Shown in pieces: positions 6,713-15,058 of a DNA stretch of 32,129 nucleotides. The stretch spans positions 1-32,129 of the forward strand of contig JAYUGL010000158.1 of the NCBI GenBank assembly GCA_043738385.1. The letters are read 5' to 3'. The notes under the pieces are model-generated. The model was not told where the DNA came from. It made no database searches and saw nothing but the letters and a program-made list of their open reading frames with translations. Every line of letters begins with the position of its first letter. Within the stretch, counting starts at the first letter, position 1. The position numbers and the translations under genes were made by a program. The stretch is from JANYCD01 sp043738385. GTDB taxonomy: Bacteria > Pseudomonadota > Gammaproteobacteria > Burkholderiales > Rhodocyclaceae.

Positions 6713-7885
6713 ATGCAACGAAGATTATTTCTCGGTGTTTACGCACTGCTACTTGCTGGACTCGCCGGTTGCGGCGCTGACAAGTCAGGCCAGGCCGCAG
6801 GGCAGGGCGGTCCAGGCACCATGCCACCGCCGGAAGTCGATGTCGTCATCGTCATACCCGGCGCCGCGACGACAACCCAGGAACTGCCAGGTCGGCTACA
6901 GGCCACGCGCACAGCGCAGGTACGCGCCCGGGTCGAAGGTATCGTCGACAAGCGCTTGTTTGCAGAAGGTAGCGATGTCGCCGCCGGCAAGCGCCTGTTT
7001 CTGATTGATCCGCGCGTTTACAAGGCCGCTGCTGATTCCGCCGAGGCCGATGCGGTGCTGGCGAAACTGACGATCGATCGCTACAAGCATTTGCTCGACG
7101 TGAAGATGGTCAGCCAGCAGGATTACGAAAAGGCCCAGGCCAAGCTGAAGCAGGCTGATGCCGTCCTGGCCAAGGCCAGGCTCGATCTCGAAAATGCCAA
7201 CGTACCGGCGCCGATTGCCGGCCGCATCGGCCGCGCTGCGGTGACCGAGGGGGCGCTGGTGGGTAAAGATGAGGCGACGCTGCTGGCGACCATCGAACAG
7301 ATTGACCCGATCTACGCCAATTTCACCCAGAGCAATGCCGATTTGCTGCGTTTGCAACAGGCAGTCAAGGTAGGCAAAGTGAAGCGCGCCGGTGAAACGC
7401 GCGTCGAACTCGTTCTTGAGGATGGCAGCGTCTATGCGCATCCGGGCAAACTGCAATTCTCCGATCTTGCGGTTGATCCCAACACTGGCTCGATCCAGCT
7501 CAGAGCCGAATTTCCCAATCCGAAGCGCGAACTCCTGCCCGGGACTTTCGTCCGTGTTCGCGTTCCCCAGGCGCTGATGGACAACGCCATCAAGTTGCCG
7601 CAACGGGCGGTGCAGTCGAACAACCTTGGACAATTCGTGATGGTGGTCGACAAGGATGGCAAGGTGGCGCCCCAACCGGTCAAGGCGGACGGCATGTCTG
7701 GTGCGGACTGGATCATCGCCGACGGGCTCAAGGGTGGCGAGCAGGTCATCGTGAACGGCTTGCAAAAAGCGCCACCCGGCAGCGTGGTGAAACCTGTGCC
7801 GTGGAATCCGGAAGCTGTCGCAGCACCATCGGCGCCAGCGGATCCCGCGCTTGCATCCCGGCCGTCTGCGGCTGATAAAAAGTAG
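6713..7885 (+). CDS. RND efflux periplasmic adaptor lipoprotein (MexA/AcrA type)
   Basis: This is the membrane-fusion subunit of a tripartite drug or solvent pump. The N-terminus is a lipoprotein signal with a lipobox ending LAGLAGC (Cys20), so it should be lipid-anchored in the inner membrane and reach into the periplasm. A lipoyl/barrel-sandwich half motif (GRLQATRTAQVRARVEG, about residues 60-80) precedes an alpha-helical hairpin (QQDYEKAQAKLKQADAVLAKA, about 138-160). The second half motif, VPAPIAGRIGRAAVTEGALV, and the beta-barrel and membrane-proximal domains follow. The length of 390 residues is typical. It is the first gene of a three-gene operon and ends 9 bp before the pump gene. 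About 180 bp of upstream non-coding sequence could hold its promoter; no regulator is adjacent. Confidence 0.95.
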   Translation: MQRRLFLGVYALLLAGLAGCGADKSGQAAGQGGPGTMPPPEVDVVIVIPGAATTTQELPGRLQATRTAQVRARVEGIVDKRLFAEGSDVAAGKRLFLIDPRVYKAAADSAEADAVLAKLTIDRYKHLLDVKMVSQQDYEKAQAKLKQADAVLAKARLDLENANVPAPIAGRIGRAAVTEGALVGKDEATLLATIEQIDPIYANFTQSNADLLRLQQAVKVGKVKRAGETRVELVLEDGSVYAHPGKLQFSDLAVDPNTGSIQLRAEFPNPKRELLPGTFVRVRVPQALMDNAIKLPQRAVQSNNLGQFVMVVDKDGKVAPQPVKADGMSGADWIIADGLKGGEQVIVNGLQKAPPGSVVKPVPWNPEAVAAPSAPADPALASRPSAADKK

Positions 7886-7894
7886 GCGCGCGCC

Positions 7895-10800
7895 GTGCTG
7901 GCCAAATTTTTCATTGACCGCCCGGTGTTTGCCTGGGTCATCGCCATCGTCATCGTGCTGGCGGGCAGTCTGGCGTTGCGCAACTTGCCGGTCTCGCAAT
8001 ACCCGGCAGTGGCACCGCCGTCAATCGCGTTCAACATCACCTATCCGGGCGCATCGGCGCAGGTGATCGAAGACACCGTCACTGCGTTGATCGAGCAGGA
8101 AATGAACGGCATCGAGCATCTGCTCTACATGGACGCCTCTTCGGAACTCGGTGTCGGAACGCTGACCTTGACCTTCGAGCCCGGCACCAATCTCGACGAG
8201 GCCTCGGTCGAGGCGCAGAACCGCTACAAGCGCATCGAGGCGCGCTTGCCAGAAGATGTGCGCCGGCTCGGCGTGCCGGTCACCAAGCAGCAGCGCAACT
8301 ATCTGATGTTCGCCTCCATTTATTCGCCCGACAAAACGCTCGACAACGTCGCGTTGGGCAGCTTTGCCGCAACCAATGTGCTCGATCCGGTACGTCGGGT
8401 GCCGGGAGTTGGCGAAGCCACCATGTTCGGCACGGAATATTCGATGCGTCTCTGGCTCAAGCCGGAAAAACTGTATGCCTTCAATCTCGCGCCGTCCGAT
8501 GTCGCGAACGCGGTGCGCGCTCAAAACGTGCAACTGGCGACCGGCGAACTGGGGCAGGCGCCGGCAGCGCCGGGCCAACAATTCAATGCCGTGATCGTCA
8601 CCCGCGGCCGGTTGTCCACGCCGGAAGAGTTCGGCAATATCATCGTTCGTGCCCAGCCCGACGGCGCCACGGTGCGCGTCAAGGACGTCGCCCGGGTCGA
8701 ACTCGGCGCGCAGGACTACAACATCTTTGCCCGCGTCGATAGTCAGCCGACCGCCTTCATCGCGGTGCGGGTGGCTCCGGGCGGCAATGCGCTTGAAGTG
8801 GCCAAGGCGGTCAAGAGCAGGATGACCGAGCTGTCGAAGTATTTTCCGAAGAACATTGCCTTCGAGGTGTCCTATGACACTTCGCTGTTTGTCGACATTT
8901 CCATCACTGAAGTGTTGAAGACTTTGGTCGAAGCCATGATCCTCGTCTTCGTGGTGATGTACGTGTTCCTCGGCAATCTCCGCGCCACGCTGATTCCGGC
9001 GATTGTGGTGCCGGTTGCGCTGATGGGCGCATTGTCCGGCCTTTATGTGCTGGGCTATTCGATCAACGTGCTGACATTGTTCGCCATGGTGCTGGCGATC
9101 GGCATCGTCGTCGATGACGCCATCGTGGTGGTCGAGAACGTCGAGCGCATCATGACCGAGGAGGGACTGTCACCGAGGGATGCGACCCGCAAAGCGATGG
9201 ACCAGATCTTCGGCGCCATTATCGGCATCACCCTGGTGTTGAGCGCGGTGTTCGTGCCGATGATCTTCTTCGGCGGCTCGGTTGGGGCGATCTACCGCCA
9301 GTTCGCGGCGACCTTGCTGATGGCCATGCTGTTCTCGGCCTTGCTGGCATTGACCCTGACGCCGGCCATGTGCGCCACTGTGCTGAAGCATGCGCCGGGC
9401 AAGGCGCACACGTCGGCGACTGGGTTCTTCGGTTGGTTCAACCGATTTTTTTTAAGCACGGCCACGCGGTATCGCTCCAATGTCGCCCGGATATTGAAAA
9501 AGACCGGTCGCTGGCTGGTGCTGTATGGGGCGTTGATCGCCATTGCCGGATTTCTTTTTGCGCGCCTGCCGGGCAGTTTTCTGCCTGAAGAAGACCAGGG
9601 TTACTTCATTACCTTGATGCAGTTGCCGCCGGGGGCGACCCAGGAGCGCACGCTGGAAGTTGTCAAGCAGGTTGAGAGTTTTTATCAAAAGCAACCCGAG
9701 ATCGAGCACATCGTCAGCGTCATCGGCTTTTCCTTTTTCGGACGCGGACAGAATTCGGCGCTGGCTTTCATCAAGCTCAAGCACTGGGACACGCGAACGA
9801 CAGCAGACAGTTCGGCCTCAGGTCTGGTAGGTCGCGCCAATAGGGCGCTGTTTCCGATCAAGCAGGCGTTCATCCTCGCCATCAATGTCCCGCCGATTCC
9901 GGAGCTCGCCGCCATCGGCGGTTTCGATTTTCGTCTTCAGGACCGTTCCGGCCTGGGTCGCGACAGGCTGATTGAGGCGCGCAACCAGATTCTCCAACAG
10001 GCAGCCAAGGATCCGGCGCTGGTCGGAGTGCGACCAGAAGGTCAGGAGCCTGGGCCGCAATTGATGCTCGATATCGACCAGGCCAAGGCGCGCGCGTTAT
10101 CGATCAGCAGCGCGGCGCTGAATGACACTTTGCAGGCGACGCTGGGCGTTTCCTACATCAACGATTTCATTCGTCAGGGGCGCATCCTGCGCGTTCAGAT
10201 GCAGGCGGAATCCGATCTTCGCTCCCGCCCTGAGCAGATATTGCAGCTGCCGGTGAAAAATTCGCGCGGCGAGATGGTGCCGCTATCCGAAATCGCCACC
10301 GCACATTGGACGGTGGGGCTGCCCAAGCTTGATCGCTACAACGGCAATCCGTCGATCAAGCTTTCCGGTGGCCCAGCGCCGGGCCACAGCACCGGCGAGG
10401 CGATGGCGGCGATGGAACGTATTGCCACGCAATTGCCGCTCGGCATCGGCTTCGAGTGGTCCGGCACTTCGTATGAGGAGCGGCTTTCCGGCGCCCAGGC
10501 GCCTTTCCTCTTTGCGCTGTCGCTGCTGGTAGTGTTTCTCGCATTGGCGGCGCTGTATGAGAGCTGGTCCACCCCGGTCGCCGTCATTCTGGTGGTGCCG
10601 CTGGGGGTGTTGGGCGCCGTATTGGCCGTGACACTGCGCGGCCTGCCGGACGACGTCTTCTTCAAGGTTGGCCTGATCGCCATCATTGGTCTCTCATCGA
10701 AGAACGCGATCCTGATCATCGAGTTTGCCAAGTCGCTGCACGAACAGGGCATGGATCTTGTTGAGGCAACCCTTGAAGCCTGTCGCCTGCGCTTCCGGCC

Positions 10801-11032
10801 GATTCTGATGACGTCGTTCGCCTTTATTCTCGGCGTCATGCCGCTGGCAATTTCCACAGGAGCAGGGGCGCAGAGTCGACATGCCATCGGCACCGGCGTC
10901 ATCGGCGGAATGATCGCCGCCACGGCACTTGCAGTATTTCTGGTCCCAGTCTTTTTCGTTGTCGTCAGCCGTCTGTTGCCGGGCCACAAACGCCATCACC
11001 AGGACAGGACGGAGGAGAATGGCAATGCGTAA
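7895..11032 (+). CDS. RND efflux pump inner-membrane permease (HAE1 family, MexB/AcrB type)
   Basis: This 1045-residue proton-driven exporter is of full family length. The N-terminus, MLAKFFIDRPVFAWVIAI, is the standard first membrane helix. The proton relay is intact: Asp407 and Asp408 in GIVVDDAIVVVENVER, and Lys936 in GLSSKNAILIIEFAK. Two large periplasmic loops (about residues 30-335 and 560-870) flank membrane bundles, and the interdomain hinge and GAQSRHAIGTGVIGGM near the end are typical. The start is GTG. The gene overlaps the outer-membrane channel gene by 8 bp, so the two are translationally coupled. HAE1 pumps export hydrophobic compounds. Sitting between the CrtC-like genes and the ketone carboxylase operon, it may remove toxic terpenoid-like substrates; that is inference. 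Confidence 0.97.
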   Translation: MLAKFFIDRPVFAWVIAIVIVLAGSLALRNLPVSQYPAVAPPSIAFNITYPGASAQVIEDTVTALIEQEMNGIEHLLYMDASSELGVGTLTLTFEPGTNLDEASVEAQNRYKRIEARLPEDVRRLGVPVTKQQRNYLMFASIYSPDKTLDNVALGSFAATNVLDPVRRVPGVGEATMFGTEYSMRLWLKPEKLYAFNLAPSDVANAVRAQNVQLATGELGQAPAAPGQQFNAVIVTRGRLSTPEEFGNIIVRAQPDGATVRVKDVARVELGAQDYNIFARVDSQPTAFIAVRVAPGGNALEVAKAVKSRMTELSKYFPKNIAFEVSYDTSLFVDISITEVLKTLVEAMILVFVVMYVFLGNLRATLIPAIVVPVALMGALSGLYVLGYSINVLTLFAMVLAIGIVVDDAIVVVENVERIMTEEGLSPRDATRKAMDQIFGAIIGITLVLSAVFVPMIFFGGSVGAIYRQFAATLLMAMLFSALLALTLTPAMCATVLKHAPGKAHTSATGFFGWFNRFFLSTATRYRSNVARILKKTGRWLVLYGALIAIAGFLFARLPGSFLPEEDQGYFITLMQLPPGATQERTLEVVKQVESFYQKQPEIEHIVSVIGFSFFGRGQNSALAFIKLKHWDTRTTADSSASGLVGRANRALFPIKQAFILAINVPPIPELAAIGGFDFRLQDRSGLGRDRLIEARNQILQQAAKDPALVGVRPEGQEPGPQLMLDIDQAKARALSISSAALNDTLQATLGVSYINDFIRQGRILRVQMQAESDLRSRPEQILQLPVKNSRGEMVPLSEIATAHWTVGLPKLDRYNGNPSIKLSGGPAPGHSTGEAMAAMERIATQLPLGIGFEWSGTSYEERLSGAQAPFLFALSLLVVFLALAALYESWSTPVAVILVVPLGVLGAVLAVTLRGLPDDVFFKVGLIAIIGLSSKNAILIIEFAKSLHEQGMDLVEATLEACRLRFRPILMTSFAFILGVMPLAISTGAGAQSRHAIGTGVIGGMIAATALAVFLVPVFFVVVSRLLPGHKRHHQDRTEENGNA

Positions 11033-12449
11033 AAACCTCCTTGTTGCAATAGGCCTGATTGCTCTTGGCGGTTGCAATCTCGCGCCTGACTATGTAAGGC
11101 CGGCCCCGCCGGTATCCGCGCACTGGCCCGAGTCTGCGCCATCGAGCGGTGCGCGGCATGTCGCCGATGTCGATTGGCACAGCTTCTTTCCGGATCCACG
11201 CCTGCAGGCGCTGATTGCCGCCGCGCTCGACAACAACCGCGACATGCGTATTGCCACCGCGCGCGTTGCCGAAGCGCGCGCCTTGGTTGGCATCCAGAGC
11301 GCGGACCGTCTGCCGAACGTCAACCTGAACGTGGATCGCAACGCCGCGCGCACGCCAGCCGCCGTTTCGCAAATCGGCAGGCCGGTGACGACCCAGCGTT
11401 ATGACGTCAATCTGGGTTTGCTCTCCTTTGAGCTGGACTTCTGGGGTAGGGTCAGGAATCTCAGCGATGCCACTCTGGCCAGCTATCTGTCGACTGAAGA
11501 GGCACGCCGTGCCTTCCGCCTTTCGCTGATCAGCGACGTGGCCAATGCCTATCTGACCTTGCAGGAAATGGATGAACGTACCGCGCTGACGCGGGAAACG
11601 TTGCGTTCCCGTCAGGAAACGCGTGACCTTACCGACAAGCGGCGCGAAGTAGGCGTTGCCGGTGACCTCGATTTTCTGGTCGCTGATGCGGCGCTGCAAT
11701 CAGCCCGCGCCGAACTGTCTAACCTCGAACGCCAGCAGGCCGTGGCCGGCAATGCGCTGCGTCTTCTGGTCGGACAGGCGCCGGCAGACTTGCCACCGGG
11801 AAGGCAGCTGAGCGAGCAGGGCATCGTTGCCGATCTGGAAGCCGATCTGCCGTCCGATGTGCTGCTCAAGCGACCGGATGTGCTGGCCGCCGAGCAAAAG
11901 CTGATTGCCGCCAACGCCAATATTGGTGCCGCGCGCGCAGCGTTTCTGCCGCAAATCACGCTGACCGGCTTCTATGGCACGGCGAGCAACGGTCTTTCCG
12001 GCTTGTTCAAGGCTGGCAGCGAAGCCTGGAGTTTTCAGCCGGTATTGAGTCAACCGTTGTTCGATGCTGGTCGCAATTCGTCCAATGTCGATCTTGCCGA
12101 AGCTCGCAAAGTCATTGCCGTCGCCGAGTATGAAAAGGCAATCCAGCAGGCTTTCCGCGAAGTGGCCGATCTGCTGGCGGCACGCAGCACGCTGGGCGAA
12201 CAATTGAAGGCTCAGGAAGCGACCGCAGCAGCCCAACAGCAACGCCTGTTGTTGACCGAGGCGCGCTACAAGGGTGGGGTGGCGTCCTATCTGGAATTGC
12301 TTGATGCCCAACGCGAATCGTTTACTGCGCAACAGGATGCCGTGCAGGTGAGAACCCAGTTGTTGTCCAGCACGGTGCAACTCTACAAGGCGCTGGGCGG
12401 CGGTGATGAAAAGCGGGGCAGCTCCGCATCGCAGCCTGCAATTCGCTGA
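11025..12449 (+). CDS. Outer-membrane efflux lipoprotein (OprM/NodT type TolC-like channel)
   Basis: This third pump component has a lipoprotein signal MRKNLLVAIGLIALGGC, acylated at Cys17, followed by NLAPDYVRPAPPV, the usual OprM-like start. Two repeated helical regions give the TolC fold: a first half with FFPDPRLQALIAAALDNN and a second with LLKRPDVLAAEQKLIAANAN. The family signature LLDAQRESFTAQQ is near the C-terminus. I chose the second ATG (11025) because GGAGGAG lies seven bases upstream of it; the ATG at 11019 is almost on top of that site. The 474 residues are typical. The stop is followed by a GC-rich inverted repeat that may end the operon. Confidence 0.95.
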   Translation: MRKNLLVAIGLIALGGCNLAPDYVRPAPPVSAHWPESAPSSGARHVADVDWHSFFPDPRLQALIAAALDNNRDMRIATARVAEARALVGIQSADRLPNVNLNVDRNAARTPAAVSQIGRPVTTQRYDVNLGLLSFELDFWGRVRNLSDATLASYLSTEEARRAFRLSLISDVANAYLTLQEMDERTALTRETLRSRQETRDLTDKRREVGVAGDLDFLVADAALQSARAELSNLERQQAVAGNALRLLVGQAPADLPPGRQLSEQGIVADLEADLPSDVLLKRPDVLAAEQKLIAANANIGAARAAFLPQITLTGFYGTASNGLSGLFKAGSEAWSFQPVLSQPLFDAGRNSSNVDLAEARKVIAVAEYEKAIQQAFREVADLLAARSTLGEQLKAQEATAAAQQQRLLLTEARYKGGVASYLELLDAQRESFTAQQDAVQVRTQLLSSTVQLYKALGGGDEKRGSSASQPAIR

Positions 12450-12454
12450 TAAAT

Positions 12455-12491
12455 CGGGGACTACCCCCCCCATCCCCCCCGCCAGTCCCCG
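12455..12491. terminator. GC-rich inverted repeat after the efflux operon, possible terminator
   Basis: CGGGGACT (12455-12462) and AGTCCCCG (12484-12491) form a perfect 8-bp stem around a C-rich loop, beginning 5 bp after the stop of the outer-membrane channel gene. There is no run of T after it, so a Rho-independent terminator is not proven. The rest of the 12450-12668 gap shows no gene; a promoter for the carboxylase operon is expected here but none is clear. Confidence 0.4.
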
Positions 12492-12668
12492 CATTCCCCC
12501 TCGTTAGAGGGTGCTTTCCTGCCCGGTTGACGGGTAGACTGCCGAACAGCGTTGTATAAACCAAATAGCGGGACGCTTTGCCGGGAGCGACTACAGTCCA
12601 GTCGTGCGACCCGCGCAGAAGTTTGTTGCCATTGCAGGCGACAGCCAAGCCGAAAGAGGAAGAACTAC

Positions 12669-14600
12669 ATGGGAAAGCTGATCAACATCGACAACGGCGG
12701 TACGTTGACTGACATCTGCGTGATCGATGGGGCCAAGGTCATACACACCAAGACCATCACTACGCCCTACGATCTTTCGAAGTGTTTCTTCGAAGGATTG
12801 AAAAAAGCGTCGAAGATGATTTATGGCGAAGAGAAGATCGTCGAGTTGTTGCTGTCGACCGATCACATCCGCTACTCCACGACGCAGGGAACCAACGCGA
12901 TTGTCGAGAAAAAAGGGCCGCGCATCGGCCTCATCGTGCCCAAGGGTTCGAAGGTCGCTTCGTTGAAAGGTAACAAGGCCGAAACGGAGTTGTTCGATGC
13001 GCTGGTCGGTGACCGCGTCGCCGAGTTTGATACCGCCCTGTCCTGGGAAAATTTCGACCATGAGGTCGTGATGACCATCAACCACCTCACGGCGGCCGGC
13101 GCAAACCGTGTCGTGGTGAGTTTCGACGGCGCTGAATACGGTCAGGACGAAGCGCGCTTCAAGGCCGCAGCGCTGGAAAAGTTTCCGCGTCATCTGCTCG
13201 GCGTCGTGCCGGTGCTGTGCGCAAGCGACCTGGCGGATGATTCCAATCGCGAACGCCGCACCTGGACATCCTTGCTGAATGCATTTCTCCATCCGACCAT
13301 GGAGACCTTCCTCTACAACGCCGAAGGCATCCTGCGTGAGTACTACCACCAGCATCCGTTGCTGATCTTCCGCAATGACGGCGATTCGGCCCGCGTTGCC
13401 AGAACCGTCGCTGTCAAAACCTATAGTTCCGGCCCCCGTGGCGGCATGGAAGGCGCTCGCGCGCTCGCCCAACACTATGGCTACAAGCGCCTGCTGAGCA
13501 TGGACATTGGCGGCACCACTACCGACATCGGCATGGTGGAAGACGGCAAGGTCGCCGCCAGCCGACGCGGTGCTGTGGAAGGCATTGCCGTCTCGCTGCC
13601 GTTGTGTGAGGTGGTCAGCGTGGGGGTCGGCGGTTCGTCGATCATCAAGGTGGAAAACAAGAAGGTGAAGGTCGGTCCTGAATCCACCGGCGGTGCGCCC
13701 GGTCCGGCCTGTTTCGGTTTGGGCGGGCAGAACGCGACGATCACCGACGTCTTTTTACTCACCGGTTTGATCGATCCGGTCAGCTATTTTGGCGGTGCGA
13801 TGAAACTGGATCGCGCCCGCGCCGAAGCGGCTGTCAAAGAAAACATTGCCGTCCCGCTCGGCATCGATCTCGATGCAGCGCTGGAAGCGGCGCAAAAAGC
13901 CTGGGGTCAGAAGGTGGCTGAAAGCCTGGCCGGTTACACCAAGATCGACGCCAATACGACGCTGGCGGCTTTCGGTGGTGCCGGCCCCTTTCTCGTCACC
14001 GATATCGCCGAGGCGGCAGGCATCAAGAGCGCCATCATCCCCGGACTGGCTGCGGTGTTCTCGGCGTTCGGCATCGGTTTTTCCGACATTGGACAGAGCT
14101 ATCAGGGCCGGGTGCGCACCCTGACAAAGGCTGCCACCGAAGAAGTCGTCGAGGAGCTGACTCACCGTGCCCGCCGCGACATGTTCGCCGAAGGTTTCGA
14201 GTTCGACGAGTGTGTGCTGGAGTGGGGCGTGGTCCGCGTGCGCGGTGATGACGAATCTGAACTGCCGTGGTCACCGGGGAAAGCGTTGCCGAAAGACCTG
14301 ATCGACAGCGATCACGTTTCGGTCGCGCTGCGCGTTGTCAAAAAAATCAATCACGCAAGTTTCGCGTCGGTAAAAAATACTGTAGCGGTGCCTGCCGTAT
14401 CGAGCGGCAAGCGCCGGGTGCAGACGGCGGCAAAGACCAGCGTCGACTTGCCGGTGTTCCGCATCGAAGAGCAACCATCGGGCGCTACGGGCGAAGGCCC
14501 ATGCATTCTCGAAGAAGCATATTTCACCGGTCGTGTCGGCGCCGGTTGGCGTTTTGAAATCAATGCCAACCGCGACACCATCCTGACGAAACTGAAGTAG
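12669..14600 (+). CDS. Ketone carboxylase HyuA-type subunit (acetophenone carboxylase alpha-like)
   Basis: This 643-residue HyuA-family protein (about 70 kDa) is an ATP-binding subunit. Its first phosphate motif is INIDNGGTLTD (residues 5-15) and its second MDIGGTTTDIGM (about 277-288); both belong to the actin/hexokinase-like ATPase fold. The block STGGAPGPACFG (about residue 340) is also typical. In acetone and acetophenone carboxylases HyuA subunits use ATP to activate the ketone or bicarbonate. This gene opens a run of five: about 70, 16, 77, 85 and 30 kDa products, then a CoA ligase. I recall the same set for apcABCDE plus bal of Aromatoleum. A longer in-frame extension to 12552 was rejected because the AGAGGA site and the homology start at 12669. 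The real ketone is unknown. Confidence 0.85.
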   Translation: MGKLINIDNGGTLTDICVIDGAKVIHTKTITTPYDLSKCFFEGLKKASKMIYGEEKIVELLLSTDHIRYSTTQGTNAIVEKKGPRIGLIVPKGSKVASLKGNKAETELFDALVGDRVAEFDTALSWENFDHEVVMTINHLTAAGANRVVVSFDGAEYGQDEARFKAAALEKFPRHLLGVVPVLCASDLADDSNRERRTWTSLLNAFLHPTMETFLYNAEGILREYYHQHPLLIFRNDGDSARVARTVAVKTYSSGPRGGMEGARALAQHYGYKRLLSMDIGGTTTDIGMVEDGKVAASRRGAVEGIAVSLPLCEVVSVGVGGSSIIKVENKKVKVGPESTGGAPGPACFGLGGQNATITDVFLLTGLIDPVSYFGGAMKLDRARAEAAVKENIAVPLGIDLDAALEAAQKAWGQKVAESLAGYTKIDANTTLAAFGGAGPFLVTDIAEAAGIKSAIIPGLAAVFSAFGIGFSDIGQSYQGRVRTLTKAATEEVVEELTHRARRDMFAEGFEFDECVLEWGVVRVRGDDESELPWSPGKALPKDLIDSDHVSVALRVVKKINHASFASVKNTVAVPAVSSGKRRVQTAAKTSVDLPVFRIEEQPSGATGEGPCILEEAYFTGRVGAGWRFEINANRDTILTKLK

Positions 14601-14611
14601 GAGAGACGACA

Positions 14612-15028
14612 ATGAAAGTACTCATCACCGAATACCTGCGCATCGACCTCGACACCGAGCAGTGGGAATGCCGCAACTGCAACCATGTCATCGGCCCGGC
14701 GCGCGAGTTGTACAAGGAGGGCCTGCTGGTGCATCACCGCGATCCACGCGAAATTCACCCGCCGTTGCTCGATCCGAAAAAGTACGCCAAGACCTTCTCG
14801 CCCGATCCCGAATGGTGCGCGATCCTCGAGTACTACTGTCCCGGTTGCGGTACGCTGGTCGAGGCCGAGTACACCGTGCCCGGCCATCCGCCGGTGCGCG
14901 ACCTGGAGATCGACGTCGACGCACTCAAGGTGCAGTGGTCGACGCGCAAGGAAGAAAAGGAACACGTCGCGGCTGGAGATGCGTCACCACCGCCGCTGCG
15001 TCGCCATCATCACGGCCATTCTCACTGA
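14612..15028 (+). CDS. Small zinc-binding ketone carboxylase subunit (acetone carboxylase gamma-like)
   Basis: This 138-residue protein has two Cys pairs, Cys20-x2-Cys23 in WECRNCNH and Cys76-x2-Cys79 in YCPGCGTL, which together would bind one zinc. It also has the conserved RDPREIHPPL and PVRDLEIDVDALK blocks of the acetone carboxylase gamma family. In the acetophenone enzyme a 15-kDa subunit of this kind is part of the core complex. It sits 11 bp after the first HyuA gene and 30 bp before the second. The C-terminus ends in a histidine-rich tail (RRHHHGHSH) that would bind metal ions; I do not know this tail from the family. Function follows from context and the Cys pattern. Confidence 0.8.
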   Translation: MKVLITEYLRIDLDTEQWECRNCNHVIGPARELYKEGLLVHHRDPREIHPPLLDPKKYAKTFSPDPEWCAILEYYCPGCGTLVEAEYTVPGHPPVRDLEIDVDALKVQWSTRKEEKEHVAAGDASPPPLRRHHHGHSH

Positions 15029-15058
15029 ACTGCGTCACTGAATCCGGGATAAAACAAG

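Noticed and set aside
12455..12491. C-rich run and hairpin as a riboswitch or leader
   Set aside because: It lies directly at the end of the efflux operon and shows only a simple stem with no conserved aptamer pattern.
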